From NCBI RefSeq assembly GCF_000025625.1, contig NC_013922.1, positions 1,178,001 to 1,242,000 of the forward strand: a stretch of 64,000 nt of DNA, read 5' to 3'. Origin of the DNA: Natrialba magadii ATCC 43099 (GTDB taxonomy: Archaea > Halobacteriota > Halobacteria > Halobacteriales > Natrialbaceae). Numbering within the stretch: the stretch's first letter is position 1; each line of letters starts with the position of its first letter. Positions 43,553-52,777 of the stretch are shown piece after piece. A program made the position numbers and the translations under genes. Below the pieces are notes generated by a model. That model saw nothing but the letters and a program-made list of their open reading frames with translations, did no database searches and was not told the DNA's origin.

Positions 43553-43909
43553 CTACGGTTGAGTGGAGTCATCCGAGGACCGCGAATTTGCGAAGGCGGT
43601 GTTCCACTCGTCGATGAGGTTCTGGAGGCGGTCCGTGTGGCGGTGGGAGAACGTTGCTGGCGAGCGGGCGGTGGCGGATGTCCCCGATGAAGGACTAGCT
43701 CCGTCGGCAGTGCTTGCGTCAGTGCTAGTATCGGGTCCGAAGCGTGTAGCGGTGTCTGTCTGTGTCTGCGTCTGTGTCTGTGTCTGTGTCTGTGTCTGCG
43801 TCTGTGTCTGCGTCTGCGTCTGTGTCTGCGTCTGTGTCTGTGTCTGTGTCTGCGTCTGTGCTTGTGCTTGCGTTCGCGTCTGGGTCTGTGGTCGGTGTCG
43901 TGTGCTCAT
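43553..43909 (-). CDS. Low-complexity protein with long Gln-Thr dipeptide tract
   Basis: From ATG 43909 the frame gives 118 residues: MSTRHRPQTQ, then about 20 Gln-Thr dipeptides, an acidic Ser/Thr-rich linker, and a short helical end RLQNLIDEWNTAFANSR. Strong G/C third positions in the last 60 codons support this strand. The opposite frames give poly-Val-Cys or poly-Ser-Val and are rejected. The tract is a 6-bp microsatellite and is expected to vary in length between strains. Function unknown. Confidence 0.5.
   Translation of the reverse strand: MSTRHRPQTQTRTQAQAQTQTQTQTQTQTQTQTQTQTQTQTQTQTQTQTQTDTATRFGPDTSTDASTADGASPSSGTSATARSPATFSHRHTDRLQNLIDEWNTAFANSRSSDDSTQP
43755..43862. repeat. Hexanucleotide microsatellite (TGTGTC/TGCGTC type)
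   Basis: About 18 units of CTGTGT or CTGCGT in a row, coding Gln-Thr on the minus strand. It is the longest simple repeat in the window. Confidence 0.9.
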
Positions 43910-44192
43910 GTCGGTCGGGTCTGGTTGGGCTGCAGGGTATCATAAGAGGCGGTTCGAAGACGGGGTGGTGTGTGAGCGAGTTCACGCTCCAAGGCGTACG
44001 TGTACGACCGACATTGTCTGTACACAATCCATCATGGTCCATCATTATAAATCTTCATGATAGATACTGCATGTTGCCGTGAATAGACGAATCGGCGGCT
44101 AACAGGGTGATCTCCGGGGAGAGACTGCGATTACGCGGGGCGTACACCACCACGGCTAAGCAACCCGCAGGTGAGCGAGTACGACGAGAAGG

Positions 44193-44906
44193 ATGTCCGC
44201 GAGTACGACCCGGTCGGCAGTTGAGGACTCATCGTCGACACCAGCCCCACCACCCATCGACGTGAGCATCGTTATCCCCGCACGAAACGAGGCCGCATAC
44301 CTGCGCGGCGCGCTCTCGAGTATCGCCGCGCTCGACACCGCCTACGAGTACGAGGTGATCGTCGTCGACGGCGCGTCTACCGACGACACGCAGGTGATCG
44401 CCCGCGAGTACGGGGCGACGGTCGTCGAGGAGGAGGGCTCGAGTATCGCCGTGGCTCGTAACCGTGGTGCCAGCCACGCCGACGGCGAGTGGCTTGCGTT
44501 CGTCGATGCCGACACCCGCATGCGGGCTGATTACCTCACCGAGATGCTGGGGTTCGTCGAACGCGAGGGGATCGCGGCCGCGAGTTCGCGCTGTTGGATG
44601 ACCGGCCCCGTTCGCGCGAAGCTGATGGAGGCGACGATCAATCAGCTCTTCCCACGGCTTGCGTCCCCGGTGCTGCCAGGGTTCAACTGCGTCGTACACC
44701 GGCGGGCGTTCCACGATGTGGGCGGCTTTCCGGACGTCCCGAACGAGGATACGGCGTTCAGCCGACGGCTCGGCCGACAGTATCCGACGGCCTACCATCC
44801 CGACGTACTCGTCGCGAGTTCTGGCCGCCGGATTACCGACGATGGACTGACGGGAACGCTCTGGCACTATTTGCGGCTGGACGTGGGCCGACTCCGGTCC
44901 TCGTGA
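44193..44906 (+). CDS. GT2-family glycosyltransferase
   Basis: This 237-residue GT-A-fold enzyme opens with VSIVIPARNEAAYLRGAL (about 24-41). It has VIVVDGASTDDT (54-65), the DXD-like VDADTRM (about 106-112) and a C-terminal EDTAFSRRLGRQ acceptor motif. It likely transfers a sugar from a nucleotide sugar to a glycan or lipid at the cytoplasmic face. No transmembrane helix, so soluble or peripheral. Specific sugar unknown. Confidence 0.88.
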   Translation: MSASTTRSAVEDSSSTPAPPPIDVSIVIPARNEAAYLRGALSSIAALDTAYEYEVIVVDGASTDDTQVIAREYGATVVEEEGSSIAVARNRGASHADGEWLAFVDADTRMRADYLTEMLGFVEREGIAAASSRCWMTGPVRAKLMEATINQLFPRLASPVLPGFNCVVHRRAFHDVGGFPDVPNEDTAFSRRLGRQYPTAYHPDVLVASSGRRITDDGLTGTLWHYLRLDVGRLRSS

Positions 44907-44993
44907 TCGTGATTCTGTTGCGAACGCCGGTTCCGACACGAGCATGACTCCGCCGGGACACCACTTTTGTCCGTTCTCGTGGGGTACCGAGTC

Positions 44994-45386
44994 GTGTCTA
45001 CCGTCTCAGCCGAGACTGCCGAGCTACTCGAGAGCGAACCGCTCATGGCACACCTCGGAACCTGTGTCGACGAGCGACCACACGTCGCGCCGGTCTGGTA
45101 CTCCTACGACGAGTCGGCCGAGGTCGTCGAGGTCGTGACGAGTGGGAAGAAACTGGCGAACATCAGGGAGAACCCGCGCGTCGCGCTTTCGATACAGGCT
45201 GACGAGGGCGGACAGACCCAGTGGACGGTGAGCCTGCTCGGCACGGCGACGATCGTCGAGGACGAGGCAGCGAACGAGGACGCTCGCCGGCGAATCCATG
45301 CGAAGTACGACGCGCCTGCAGACGCTTACGCGGATAACACGCTGGTGCGGATCGACGTGGGGTCGGCAACGTCACAGACGTATTGA
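44994..45386 (+). CDS. Pyridoxamine 5'-phosphate oxidase-family flavin/F420-binding protein
   Basis: This split-barrel protein of about 130 residues contains LATCVDERPHVAPVWYSY-like sequence (LGTCVDERPHVAPVWY) and TSGKKLANIRENPRVALSI, typical of small PNPOx-like proteins that bind FMN or F420. GTG 44994 gives STVSAETAELLES at the start. A TTG at 44967 would add nine poorly supported residues. The exact redox role is unknown. Confidence 0.82.
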   Translation: MSTVSAETAELLESEPLMAHLGTCVDERPHVAPVWYSYDESAEVVEVVTSGKKLANIRENPRVALSIQADEGGQTQWTVSLLGTATIVEDEAANEDARRRIHAKYDAPADAYADNTLVRIDVGSATSQTY

Positions 45387-45446
45387 GGATGGTGCGTGAC
45401 CAACTGAGACTGTCACGTGGCTGTTCTCGTGCCCGCGTTTCGGTGC

Positions 45447-45944
45447 TCAGCTGGCGTAAATCGTGTAGTTGAGCACGGCGGCGAACGAGACCCAGGCGAT
45501 GTAGGGAACCAGCAACACCGCCGCCAGTCGATCGACGCGGGCAAACGTCCAGATGGTCGCGACGACGGCGACCCACAGCACCGCGATGACGAGCAAGCCG
45601 AGATCCGCCCGCTGCAGGCCGAAAAACGCGGGCGTCCACGAGACGTTCACGACGAGTTGCACCGCGAAAATAGCAATTGCGAGGCGAACATCGCTCCGGG
45701 AGGTGCCGTGTCGCCAGACGAGGTACAGCGCGAGTCCCATCAGCGTGAACAGGGTCGTCCAGGCGATCCCGAAAACGATCCCCGGCGGAAAGAACCACGG
45801 CTCGGCGAACCAGCTCGTATCCGAACCGAAAACGAGCGACGGCGACGAGCCGATCACGTTGACGCCGATGATCATACCGACCGCGACCGCAACCTCGCGC
45901 GCAGACGGTCGTGGCGGGAGTTCGCGTACAACCTCCATATCCAT
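45447..45944 (-). CDS. TspO/MBR family protein (tryptophan-rich sensory protein)
   Basis: This 165-residue membrane protein has five helices and aromatic motifs typical of TspO: WFFPPGIVFGIAWTTLF after helix 1, then LVVNVSWTPAFFGLQ and VPYIAWVSFAAVLNYTIY in helix 5. The family binds porphyrins and cholesterol-like ligands. In bacteria it modulates tetrapyrrole-dependent responses. ATG 45944 follows a short AT-rich promoter stretch. Confidence 0.93.
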   Translation of the reverse strand: MDMEVVRELPPRPSAREVAVAVGMIIGVNVIGSSPSLVFGSDTSWFAEPWFFPPGIVFGIAWTTLFTLMGLALYLVWRHGTSRSDVRLAIAIFAVQLVVNVSWTPAFFGLQRADLGLLVIAVLWVAVVATIWTFARVDRLAAVLLVPYIAWVSFAAVLNYTIYAS

Positions 45945-46008
45945 ACGGAACGTCCACCGGCGACTGGAATAGTATTCGGGGTGAGTTAGCCAGTCGGCCA
46001 GCTCCAGC

Positions 46009-46788
46009 CTACAGCCCGGTTGGAACCTCGAAATAACTCGTCTCGAGGTCGACGTCCCACGACTCGACGCGCTCCCGAACTGCTCGGACGCCGAACGTCT
46101 CCGTCGCGTAGTGGCCTGCCAGCACGACGTGAATGCCAGCCTCCCTGGCCTCGTGGTAGGCCTTCTGTTTCCCCTCTCCCGTCACAAGCGCATCCACGCC
46201 CGCCTCGACTGCCTCGTCGAGCCAGTCCGTCCCGCTTCCCGTGATGATCCCTACCTCCTCGATTTCGTCCGGGCCGAACTCGAGTACTTGCACTGGCTGG
46301 CCGCCCGTCTCGAGAGTGGACTCGAGTTGGTCGCGCAGTTCGGCAGGCGTATACGAGTCAGTAGCGCGGCCGCGCTGGCCGATGTACTCGGGGCCGAGTT
46401 CGCCGAACGGCTGGCGGTTTTCGAGGCCGAGGACGTCGGCGACGCCGGCGGCGTTGCCGAGTTTCTGGTGGCCGTCGAGTGGGAGGTGTGAGACGTACAG
46501 CGCGAGGTCGTGTTCGATCAGCGGTTGGAGGCGGTCGTAGGTTCGACCAGTCACACGATCAAAGCCGCCCCAGGAGATGCCGTGGTGGGTGACCAGCACG
46601 TCCGCGTCGGCCTCGATCGCCTGCTCGAACGTCTCTTGGACGCCGTCGACTGCGAACGCGACGTGCTCGACTGTTCTCTCGTGTGGTCCGACCTGGAGGC
46701 CGTTCGCGCTGGCGTCGAGGTCGGCGTACGCTGCGGTGTCGAGCGTCTCGTCGAGTCGGTCGACGAACGCGGCGAGTTCCATGCTCAT
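46009..46788 (-). CDS. Nif3-like dinuclear metal centre protein (DUF34)
   Basis: This 259-residue protein matches the Nif3/YbgI family: VLVTHHGISWGG (metal-binding His pair near 61-62), LPLDGHQKLGNAAG, ITGSGTDWLDEAVEAGVDALVTGEGK and VLAGHYATETFGV (His near 222, Glu near 226). Members form a toroidal hexamer with a dinuclear metal site. Proposed roles include metal chaperone or GTP cyclohydrolase-like activity. Cytoplasmic. Confidence 0.93.
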   Translation of the reverse strand: MSMELAAFVDRLDETLDTAAYADLDASANGLQVGPHERTVEHVAFAVDGVQETFEQAIEADADVLVTHHGISWGGFDRVTGRTYDRLQPLIEHDLALYVSHLPLDGHQKLGNAAGVADVLGLENRQPFGELGPEYIGQRGRATDSYTPAELRDQLESTLETGGQPVQVLEFGPDEIEEVGIITGSGTDWLDEAVEAGVDALVTGEGKQKAYHEAREAGIHVVLAGHYATETFGVRAVRERVESWDVDLETSYFEVPTGL

Positions 46789-46866
46789 GGGTAGCTTACA
46801 CGCGTCCGTTATTCCGCGGCGGGCTTGTATCCTTGCGGTCTCTGGCTGTGCCGTGGACGGAGTCAG

Positions 46867-47598
46867 CTACGACCGACAGTCGAACGCACGCACCGTGTGG
46901 CGCTCGATTTCGGTATCGGTGCAGTCGACCGGCCGGAGACCGCGGTCGGTGAAGACCTGTTCCCAGTCTCGGATGTAGAGCGGGAGTCCGTCGACTTCGC
47001 GGACTTCGCGCAGTGGGGAATCTGAGTCTGGGCCTGAAGCTGAATATGATTCTGCTTCTGGCCCTGGCCCTGCTTCTGCTTCTGGCCCTGCTTCTGGCTC
47101 TGCTTCCGCTGTCGAATCGGACCCAGAATCCCCGTTCGAGGTATTACCCTCGTTCTCGGCCGTGATAACCGCAGTACTGGCGATACGAGCGAGGTCGTCG
47201 AACACCCAGTCGTTGTCGGGGTGGACGTGCTGAATCGTTTCGACCGAGTAGACGACGTCGAAGCGATTCGTCGGGAGAGAGTCGACGAGGTGTTCGATCG
47301 AGCAGCAGTAGAAGGTGCCCGCTTCGAACAGTTCGGGTGAGTTCTGAGCCATCACCTCGAAGGCGGTTTCGTTGATGTCGATGCCGGCGAGATTTTCGTA
47401 ACCGTGTTCGTGGAGGTGTGCGAGGTGGCGTCCCGAACTGCAGCCGAGTTCGAGGACGGACGCATTCGGGTCGACGAGTTCGGACAGCGTCTGCTGAAGG
47501 GCCTTGCTCGTCGCGTTCGGGCCGTAGTAGGCGTAGTATTCGGGGGAGTAAGCTCCCGAGAGCGATTCCCAGCGGTCGTGGACGTCGGTTACGTTCAT
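46867..47598 (-). CDS. Class I SAM-dependent methyltransferase
   Basis: This 243-residue protein has motif I VLELGCSSGRHLAHL (about 47-61), the acidic motif II GIDINETAF and FDVVYSVETIQHV (motif IV). A low-complexity insert of about 40 residues (E/A/G/P-rich, with repeated AEPEAG-type units, about 155-195) interrupts the fold between strands 5 and 6, and the C-terminal strand region (LPLYIRDWEQVFTDRGLRPVD) is intact. ATG 47598 gives MNVTDVHDRWES. Substrate unknown. Confidence 0.82.
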   Translation of the reverse strand: MNVTDVHDRWESLSGAYSPEYYAYYGPNATSKALQQTLSELVDPNASVLELGCSSGRHLAHLHEHGYENLAGIDINETAFEVMAQNSPELFEAGTFYCCSIEHLVDSLPTNRFDVVYSVETIQHVHPDNDWVFDDLARIASTAVITAENEGNTSNGDSGSDSTAEAEPEAGPEAEAGPGPEAESYSASGPDSDSPLREVREVDGLPLYIRDWEQVFTDRGLRPVDCTDTEIERHTVRAFDCRS

Positions 47599-47951
47599 GG
47601 TGGATCGGTGTCGTATGCTCCGCATCTGCGGTCGCATCGCCGGTCGGACTCACAGTCACGTGTGCGCGTCTCAGTGTCCGTTTCCGTGTCCGTGTCCGAC
47701 TCCAACGGGCTGATTTCGCGATCGTGTCCGCAACCGTATTGCAGTCATCGCCGCGACCATACCGCACCTCTCGCCGCAGTCGCATCGCAAACAGTCCGCG
47801 AGTAGCCTCCACCCGCGTGATACATATACCTGTGGTCCTGCACTCGCACGCAATCCTGCACTCGAACGCTGTAAACCGCGCCAGCACCGCTTGCGACTCC
47901 GAATCACGAATTTCCGCGAGAGGACGATTTACAACCACGCCATTCGTATCG
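47599..47951. other. 353-bp intergenic region, no convincing gene
   Basis: Divergent promoter region between a methyltransferase and the acetamidase gene. It holds short imperfect repeats (GTGTCCGTTTCC-like at about 47675-47695 and CCTGCACTCGCACG-like at 47837-47866) and a CATATACC element near 47823. Open frames here are Arg-rich and lack coding bias. I see no gene. Confidence 0.6.
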
Positions 47952-48869
47952 ATGGCTATGTCGCGACGAACGATCAGTCACGAGGAGGGCGCTATCTACG
48001 AGTTCACGCCGGAACTGGAACCGATCGCAACGGTCGAATCTGGCGAGAAGCTGACGATCGACACCAGAGACAGCTTAGACGGCGCAGTCCAGTCCGATTC
48101 GGACGTGATCGAAGCCGTCCCCGACGAGGTCAACGCCGCAACGGGACCCATCGAAGTCGCAGGTGCCAAACCGGGCGACGTACTTCGCGTCGACATCGAG
48201 GACATCCGCCTCACGGAAGAACACGGTCGCGTCATCTCGATCGAGGGCTTCGGTTTACTCGCCGGCCACGACGGGATCGAGGCCCCGAAAACACGGATGA
48301 CACCCGTCGAAGATGGCAGCCTCTCGTTCGAGGGAATCGACGCCGACATCCCAGTCGACCCGCTCATCGGCACCATCGGCGTCGCGACTGAGTCGGAAAC
48401 ACACACGACGCTCGTCCCACACAACCACGGCGGCAACCTCGACACGACGGATCTCGCCGCCGGGAACACAGTCTATCTCCCCGTCTTTCAGGAGGGTGCC
48501 ATGCTCGCGATGGGCGACTGCAAGGCTGCGATGGCCGACGGCGAGATGTGCGGCACCGGCGCGGAGATCGGCACGGACATCGACGTGACGGTCGAAGTGT
48601 TGAAAGAGCCCGAGACGGAGCTCGAACGCCCGCTGATCGAAACGCCCGACGCCTGGAAGCCGCTGGCCAACGCGGAGACACTGGAGGAAGCCTGCGAACT
48701 GGCCAACCGGGATGCACTCGAACTGCTGTCCGCAGAGCACGATATCAGTACGACTGACGCCTACCTGTTCTCGAGTCTGGTTGGTGGACTGGAGATCAGT
48801 CAGGTCGTGGACCCGCTGGTGACGGTGCGGAATTCGATTCCGAAGGAGTATCTGTCGTCGCCGTTCTGA
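47952..48869 (+). CDS. Acetamidase/formamidase family amidohydrolase
   Basis: This 305-residue protein of the FmdA_AmdA family hydrolyses short-chain amides to acid and ammonia. Signatures visible are PGDVLRVDI (near 73), TLVPHNHGGNLDTTDL (about 155-170), VYLPVFQEGAMLAMGDCKAAMADGE (about 175-200) and the final SSLVGGLEISQVVDP. Length matches the family (about 300). ATG 47958 (MSRRTISH) is an alternative start two codons later. Substrate could be formamide, acetamide or a related amide. Confidence 0.9.
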   Translation: MAMSRRTISHEEGAIYEFTPELEPIATVESGEKLTIDTRDSLDGAVQSDSDVIEAVPDEVNAATGPIEVAGAKPGDVLRVDIEDIRLTEEHGRVISIEGFGLLAGHDGIEAPKTRMTPVEDGSLSFEGIDADIPVDPLIGTIGVATESETHTTLVPHNHGGNLDTTDLAAGNTVYLPVFQEGAMLAMGDCKAAMADGEMCGTGAEIGTDIDVTVEVLKEPETELERPLIETPDAWKPLANAETLEEACELANRDALELLSAEHDISTTDAYLFSSLVGGLEISQVVDPLVTVRNSIPKEYLSSPF

Positions 48870-48900
48870 ACGGACGGGACGGTTCAAAGCGCCCCGGCTG

Positions 48901-49755
48901 CTACAGCCGCTCTGCTGCGTGCTCGTAGACGAACTCTCGCAGTAGCTTCGCGCCGAGCGAGGCCGCCTGGCCGTCGTCGCGGTCGTTGACCTCGACGATA
49001 TCGAAGCCAGTCGCCTGTGGTGCGACCGCTCGAACCACGTTGCGCAACTCGCGTGGCTCGAGACCGAACGGCTCCGTGGTTCCGGTACCGGGCGCGTAGC
49101 CGGGATCTGCGGCGTCGATGTCGACGCTGAGGTAGGCCTCTCGATTGTCGACCCACCCTGTTGCGTTCCAGTCAGCGACATCTTCGGGTGGAACGACGGT
49201 CACGTCGTCTTCCGTGGCCCGCTCCCACTCGGCTTCGCTGCCGGCGCGAGCACCGATGACGACCAGTTCCTCGACCGAGTCGACGTCGTCGAGAATGCGG
49301 CGCATGACGCTCGCGTGTGAAAGCGGGTTGCCGTCGTAGTCGTCTCGCAGATCCAGATGGGCGTCGAGCGAGACGACAACCTCGGGTTCGACGGCCCGAG
49401 CGCCGGCCAGCGAGACCGTGTGCTCGCCACCGAGGGTGAGCGGGACGGCGTCGTCCCAGACGATATCGCGCAGCGTTCCCTCGAGCCACTCGAGATACGC
49501 GGACACGTCGTCCCACGCGCGAACGTCGCCGTGGTCGAGAACGCCGAGGTCCGAAAAGTACTGGTCCGTCCGATGGTCGTAATCGTCGAACGGCTCTGCA
49601 AACGTCCGCAGTTGCCGCGGACCGAATCTGGTCCCCGGCTGAAAGGTCGTCGACACGTCCAGGGGCGCACCGACGACCACGAAGTTCGCGTCTCCACGGG
49701 CGGACTCGGCCGCCGTGTCTGCTGCCTCGCGTTCGTCAGTCGCCCCAGGAAACAT
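48901..49755 (-). CDS. speB: Agmatinase/arginase-family ureohydrolase
   Basis: This 284-residue protein has the binuclear Mn site of ureohydrolases: GGEHTVSL (His near 110), SLDAHLDLRDDY (Asp and His near 129-136), and SVDIDAADPGYAPGTGTTEPFG (Asp pair near 213-215). Agmatinase makes putrescine and urea. In haloarchaea the gene lies next to aIF5A, and published work in Haloferax ties it to hypusine formation on aIF5A through an agmatine-derived intermediate. It starts 2 bp after the aIF5A stop, so the two form one operon. Confidence 0.93.
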   Translation of the reverse strand: MFPGATDEREAADTAAESARGDANFVVVGAPLDVSTTFQPGTRFGPRQLRTFAEPFDDYDHRTDQYFSDLGVLDHGDVRAWDDVSAYLEWLEGTLRDIVWDDAVPLTLGGEHTVSLAGARAVEPEVVVSLDAHLDLRDDYDGNPLSHASVMRRILDDVDSVEELVVIGARAGSEAEWERATEDDVTVVPPEDVADWNATGWVDNREAYLSVDIDAADPGYAPGTGTTEPFGLEPRELRNVVRAVAPQATGFDIVEVNDRDDGQAASLGAKLLREFVYEHAAERL

Positions 49756-49757
49756 CC

Positions 49758-50132
49758 TTAGACGATCTTTCGCTGGTCTTCCATCTCGAGGTACTCGATG
49801 TTCTCGTCAGGGGAAGCGTCGACATCCTCGGGCATGCGCATCGTGATCGTTTCGTACGTTTCCAGGTCCATGACCTGCATGTCGTCGCCGTCGACGGAGA
49901 CGACCTGACCCTGTTTGCGCTCGATGATCGGAACCCAGATCTTCGCGTCGACTGGCTGGGAGAGCGAGCGCTTCTTCCCGTCGAAGACGCCGACAGCCTC
50001 GATTCGGGCCTTGGCGCTGCCGTGCTTGCCTGGCTTCGCCGTCGAGTACGCGTTGATCTTGCACGCTGCGTCGTCAATAACTACGTAGCTACCTTCCTGG
50101 AGGTCGCGAACTTCTTGCTGCTGTTTCGCCAT
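49758..50132 (-). CDS. Translation factor aIF5A
   Basis: This 124-residue protein is the archaeal homologue of eIF5A, which promotes peptide bond formation at stalling motifs. The hypusine loop [12 protein letters not shown] places the modified lysine at K36 (in PGKHG). An N-terminal SH3-like domain and a C-terminal OB domain ([14 protein letters not shown]) are complete. It is the first gene of a two-gene operon with agmatinase. Confidence 0.98.
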   Translation of the reverse strand: MAKQQQEVRDLQEGSYVVIDDAACKINAYSTAKPGKHGSAKARIEAVGVFDGKKRSLSQPVDAKIWVPIIERKQGQVVSVDGDDMQVMDLETYETITMRMPEDVDASPDENIEYLEMEDQRKIV

Positions 50133-50329
50133 GTCCCGGGGTAATCAACCGATGGCCATAAACCGTTTGGAATGGCGGCTCCGACAGTTGTTTCTTCGAT
50201 ATCGGCCAACTTCGGCTTCTATCAGCCGCTAACGGCGGTTTCGAGGGGGTCGAATGGACAACAACGCCCCGACAAAACCGGCTGTCAGAAGCGAAACTAT
50301 CTCGGCCCGAACCCACGAACAGCGACCCA

Positions 50330-51196
50330 ATGACTGGCGGCACCGGCACTGTTACTTCCCACCTGGGGCACCTCCTCCAACTCGAGTTCGTCCAACTCGA
50401 GTTCGGGTTCGAGTTCGCGGTCACTGCCGAGTGGCAGTACCAGTACCAGTACCAGTACCTGCGGCTGTGGCAAGGTACACACCCCTCGCCTGGTGACCTC
50501 TCCGCCTCGGGAGTCATCCCGTCGACCACACTTGCGCTGGAGGCGGTCGTCATCACGCTTGTCGCCGTCGCCGCCGTCGTCGCCATCGTCTCCGGAATCA
50601 CACGCTGGCTCTGGCAACGCTACCACCGATCCCGCGAGTCACCACCACTCTCGTCGCTGGCTGCCGACCTCGACGACCACCTCGCCACGGCACTCGGTCC
50701 CGGCACCGGCTCACACCTCGAGACGCCGCCGACCGTTCGCCGACTCGAGCGCGTCGACGACTCCGCTGCTCCTGCTGCGGGGGTGACTACCACCGTCGTT
50801 CCCGTTGTTCCCGTCATTCACATCGACCTCGGCACAACCGACACCCCTGGGCTGGGGCTGGTACTCGAGTACGTCGCGGCTGCACTCGAGACGGTGCATC
50901 CGGTACTCGAGGGGGATGGGTGTGAGTGCGAGTGTGAGTGTGAGTGCGAGTGTGAGTGTGGGTGTCCGTACGACGAGGACGAGCGAGACATCCGTCCACA
51001 CTACTACGAATTCGAGGTCACGTTCGGGCCGGACGGCCTGCTCGTGTCGGGAGAGTGTCGTCGCATCGTGGTGCCGGTGACGTGTGCTGAGCAGTTGTGT
51101 TCGGAGTCGCGATATGGTGTCCACGAGTTACAACGGGAACTCGAGGATGGCGTTGGTGGGGAGGGAGTGCCGTCGGCTCTGTGGGAGCCGTGTTGA
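50330..51196 (+). CDS. Hypothetical membrane-anchored protein with repeat tracts
   Basis: This 288-residue protein has a hydrophobic helix (about 67-88, LEAVVITLVAVAAVVAIVS). A QYQYQYQY tract lies at about 36-43, and an alternating Cys-Glu tract at about 200-214 (from GAGTGT/GAGTGC repeats). It ends with HYYEFEVTFGPDGLLVSGECRRI and VPVTCAEQLC. The soluble end is conserved-looking and not repeat-derived. No family recognised. Start ATG 50330 is 197 bp from the divergent aIF5A start. The dipeptide tracts look like recent expansions. Confidence 0.6.
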   Translation: MTGGTGTVTSHLGHLLQLEFVQLEFGFEFAVTAEWQYQYQYQYLRLWQGTHPSPGDLSASGVIPSTTLALEAVVITLVAVAAVVAIVSGITRWLWQRYHRSRESPPLSSLAADLDDHLATALGPGTGSHLETPPTVRRLERVDDSAAPAAGVTTTVVPVVPVIHIDLGTTDTPGLGLVLEYVAAALETVHPVLEGDGCECECECECECECGCPYDEDERDIRPHYYEFEVTFGPDGLLVSGECRRIVVPVTCAEQLCSESRYGVHELQRELEDGVGGEGVPSALWEPC

Positions 51197-51379
51197 GTGG
51201 AGTCATGTGAGTGGAATTGTGTGAGTGAAATCGTGTGAGCGGAATCACCAGTATGTAGCCAACTGTCGCCTGCGCAGAACGTGGTGGCTGCGTAGCCCGT
51301 TTAGGGAGCGACAAGCGGCCTTGAAACCGTCCACGAACACAAATTATTTGCCGTGAACCGAGAGAACGAAACCACAGAC

Positions 51380-52720
51380 ATGCCCTCCAGACGTGCGGTA
51401 CTCGCGACCTGCGGGAGCGCTGTTCTTGCCGGCTGTAGCGCCGTCCGACGGGAGCCGTCGGTGACCGGGTCGTGGCCTCAGCGCGGATATAACCGCTCTC
51501 GATCCGGTGTTCATCCCGGTGATATCGACGGGCCTGAGTCACCACTGACGGCCCGGTGGACGCGCTCACTGCCGTCGTATGGCGGATCGAGTACGTCGCC
51601 ACTGCTCGCGAACGGCTCGCTCTACGTGGGCTACACCGACGGCCCACCGTCGCTCATGGAAGGAGAGCGGGCCATCGTGATCGAAGCAATCGACCCCGCG
51701 ACCGGCGACAGTCAGTGGACCACGACTGCAACGACGACACGAGAGAGCCAGCAGACGTACCATCACGCCGATTCACTCACGCTCGCCGACGACGGATCGC
51801 TGATCCTGATACAGACGTCGAACGGTCTCTGTGCAGTCGCGACGGACGAGAACGAGGGGGAACAGTGGTGTTTCGACAACGTCAGCGACGGACAGCTCAG
51901 TTACCAACCGATCTCGCCTGCAATCGACGACGATACGGTCTATGTCGGTCACTATCGCCAGGTCGCCAGTGGTGAATCAGTGCCGCTGTTCTACGCCATC
52001 GATCTCACGGACGGCTCCGAACGTTGGCGCCACGAGTTCACGACGTGGGACGGAACGGGTGTCTACTCGGCTGTCGCTGTCGATGACGTCGTCTACCTCA
52101 CGGAGTTCGAGGAAGGCGTGAAAGCGCTCGACGCAGCCGACGGCACCGAACTGTGGAGCGAGTCGCTCTCGGTAGACAGTGCGCCGACCGTCGTCGACGG
52201 TACCATCTTCGTCACCGAGGGATACCGCGGGGACGATGAGAGCTACGGCGCAGCAGCACTCGATACAACGACCGGCGAGGTCCTGTGGGAAGCTACTGAC
52301 GACGAGTATGGCGGCGGGTGGATCCCCCGACAGCTGGCGGCAACTGACGACACGATGTACTACGCCGCCGGCTTTCGGCTCCTCGCCCGAGACACGGCGA
52401 CTGGCGAGCGACGCTGGCCGGACGCGGATCGCCAGCTAGCCTCGCCAAACACCGACCCAGACGAACTCAGAGAGGCCGAACCCACCGCCGCTAGAACGGG
52501 TATCCCGGCAGTCGTCGGCGATCGCATCTACGTCGGCAATCGCAACCTCCTCGTCGTCATCGACCGCGAGACCGGCTCGGTCCACACGCACTACGATACC
52601 GAACGCTCACTCAGGAACTCGGTCGCCGTCGCAGACGATTGGCTCTACGCGAACACCGACAGCACCCTGTACGGACTCACGACGTGTGAGACCGAACTGT
52701 TCGGGCGCTGTCTTCGGTAG
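51380..52720 (+). CDS. PQQ-binding-like beta-propeller lipoprotein
   Basis: This 446-residue exported protein has a Tat-lipoprotein signal (SRRAVLATCGSAVLAGC with lipobox LAGC, Cys near 19), then seven to eight PQQ/WD-like blades, each with A-x-D-x-x-T/D-G-x-x-x-W-type repeats (IDPATGDSQW, IDLTDGSERW, LDAADGTELW, LDTTTGEVLW, RDTATGERRW). Likely an extracellular surface-anchored propeller acting as scaffold or in assembly. No catalytic dehydrogenase residues are evident. ATG 51380 chosen. A GTG at 51353 would extend the signal region. Confidence 0.85.
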   Translation: MPSRRAVLATCGSAVLAGCSAVRREPSVTGSWPQRGYNRSRSGVHPGDIDGPESPLTARWTRSLPSYGGSSTSPLLANGSLYVGYTDGPPSLMEGERAIVIEAIDPATGDSQWTTTATTTRESQQTYHHADSLTLADDGSLILIQTSNGLCAVATDENEGEQWCFDNVSDGQLSYQPISPAIDDDTVYVGHYRQVASGESVPLFYAIDLTDGSERWRHEFTTWDGTGVYSAVAVDDVVYLTEFEEGVKALDAADGTELWSESLSVDSAPTVVDGTIFVTEGYRGDDESYGAAALDTTTGEVLWEATDDEYGGGWIPRQLAATDDTMYYAAGFRLLARDTATGERRWPDADRQLASPNTDPDELREAEPTAARTGIPAVVGDRIYVGNRNLLVVIDRETGSVHTHYDTERSLRNSVAVADDWLYANTDSTLYGLTTCETELFGRCLR

Positions 52721-52777
52721 TCACCCCCTCACCAGGTCCCCGGTATCGAACATCCTACCCATGCCAGCCGTCACAGC

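Noticed and set aside
43563-44060. Plus-strand frame with long Val-Cys repeat
   Set aside because: The minus-strand frame has better third-position bias outside the repeat and a sensible soluble end.
47418-47951. Upstream extension of the acetamidase gene
   Set aside because: The region is Arg/Ser-rich without codon bias and overlaps the divergent methyltransferase gene. The family start is at 47952 or 47958.
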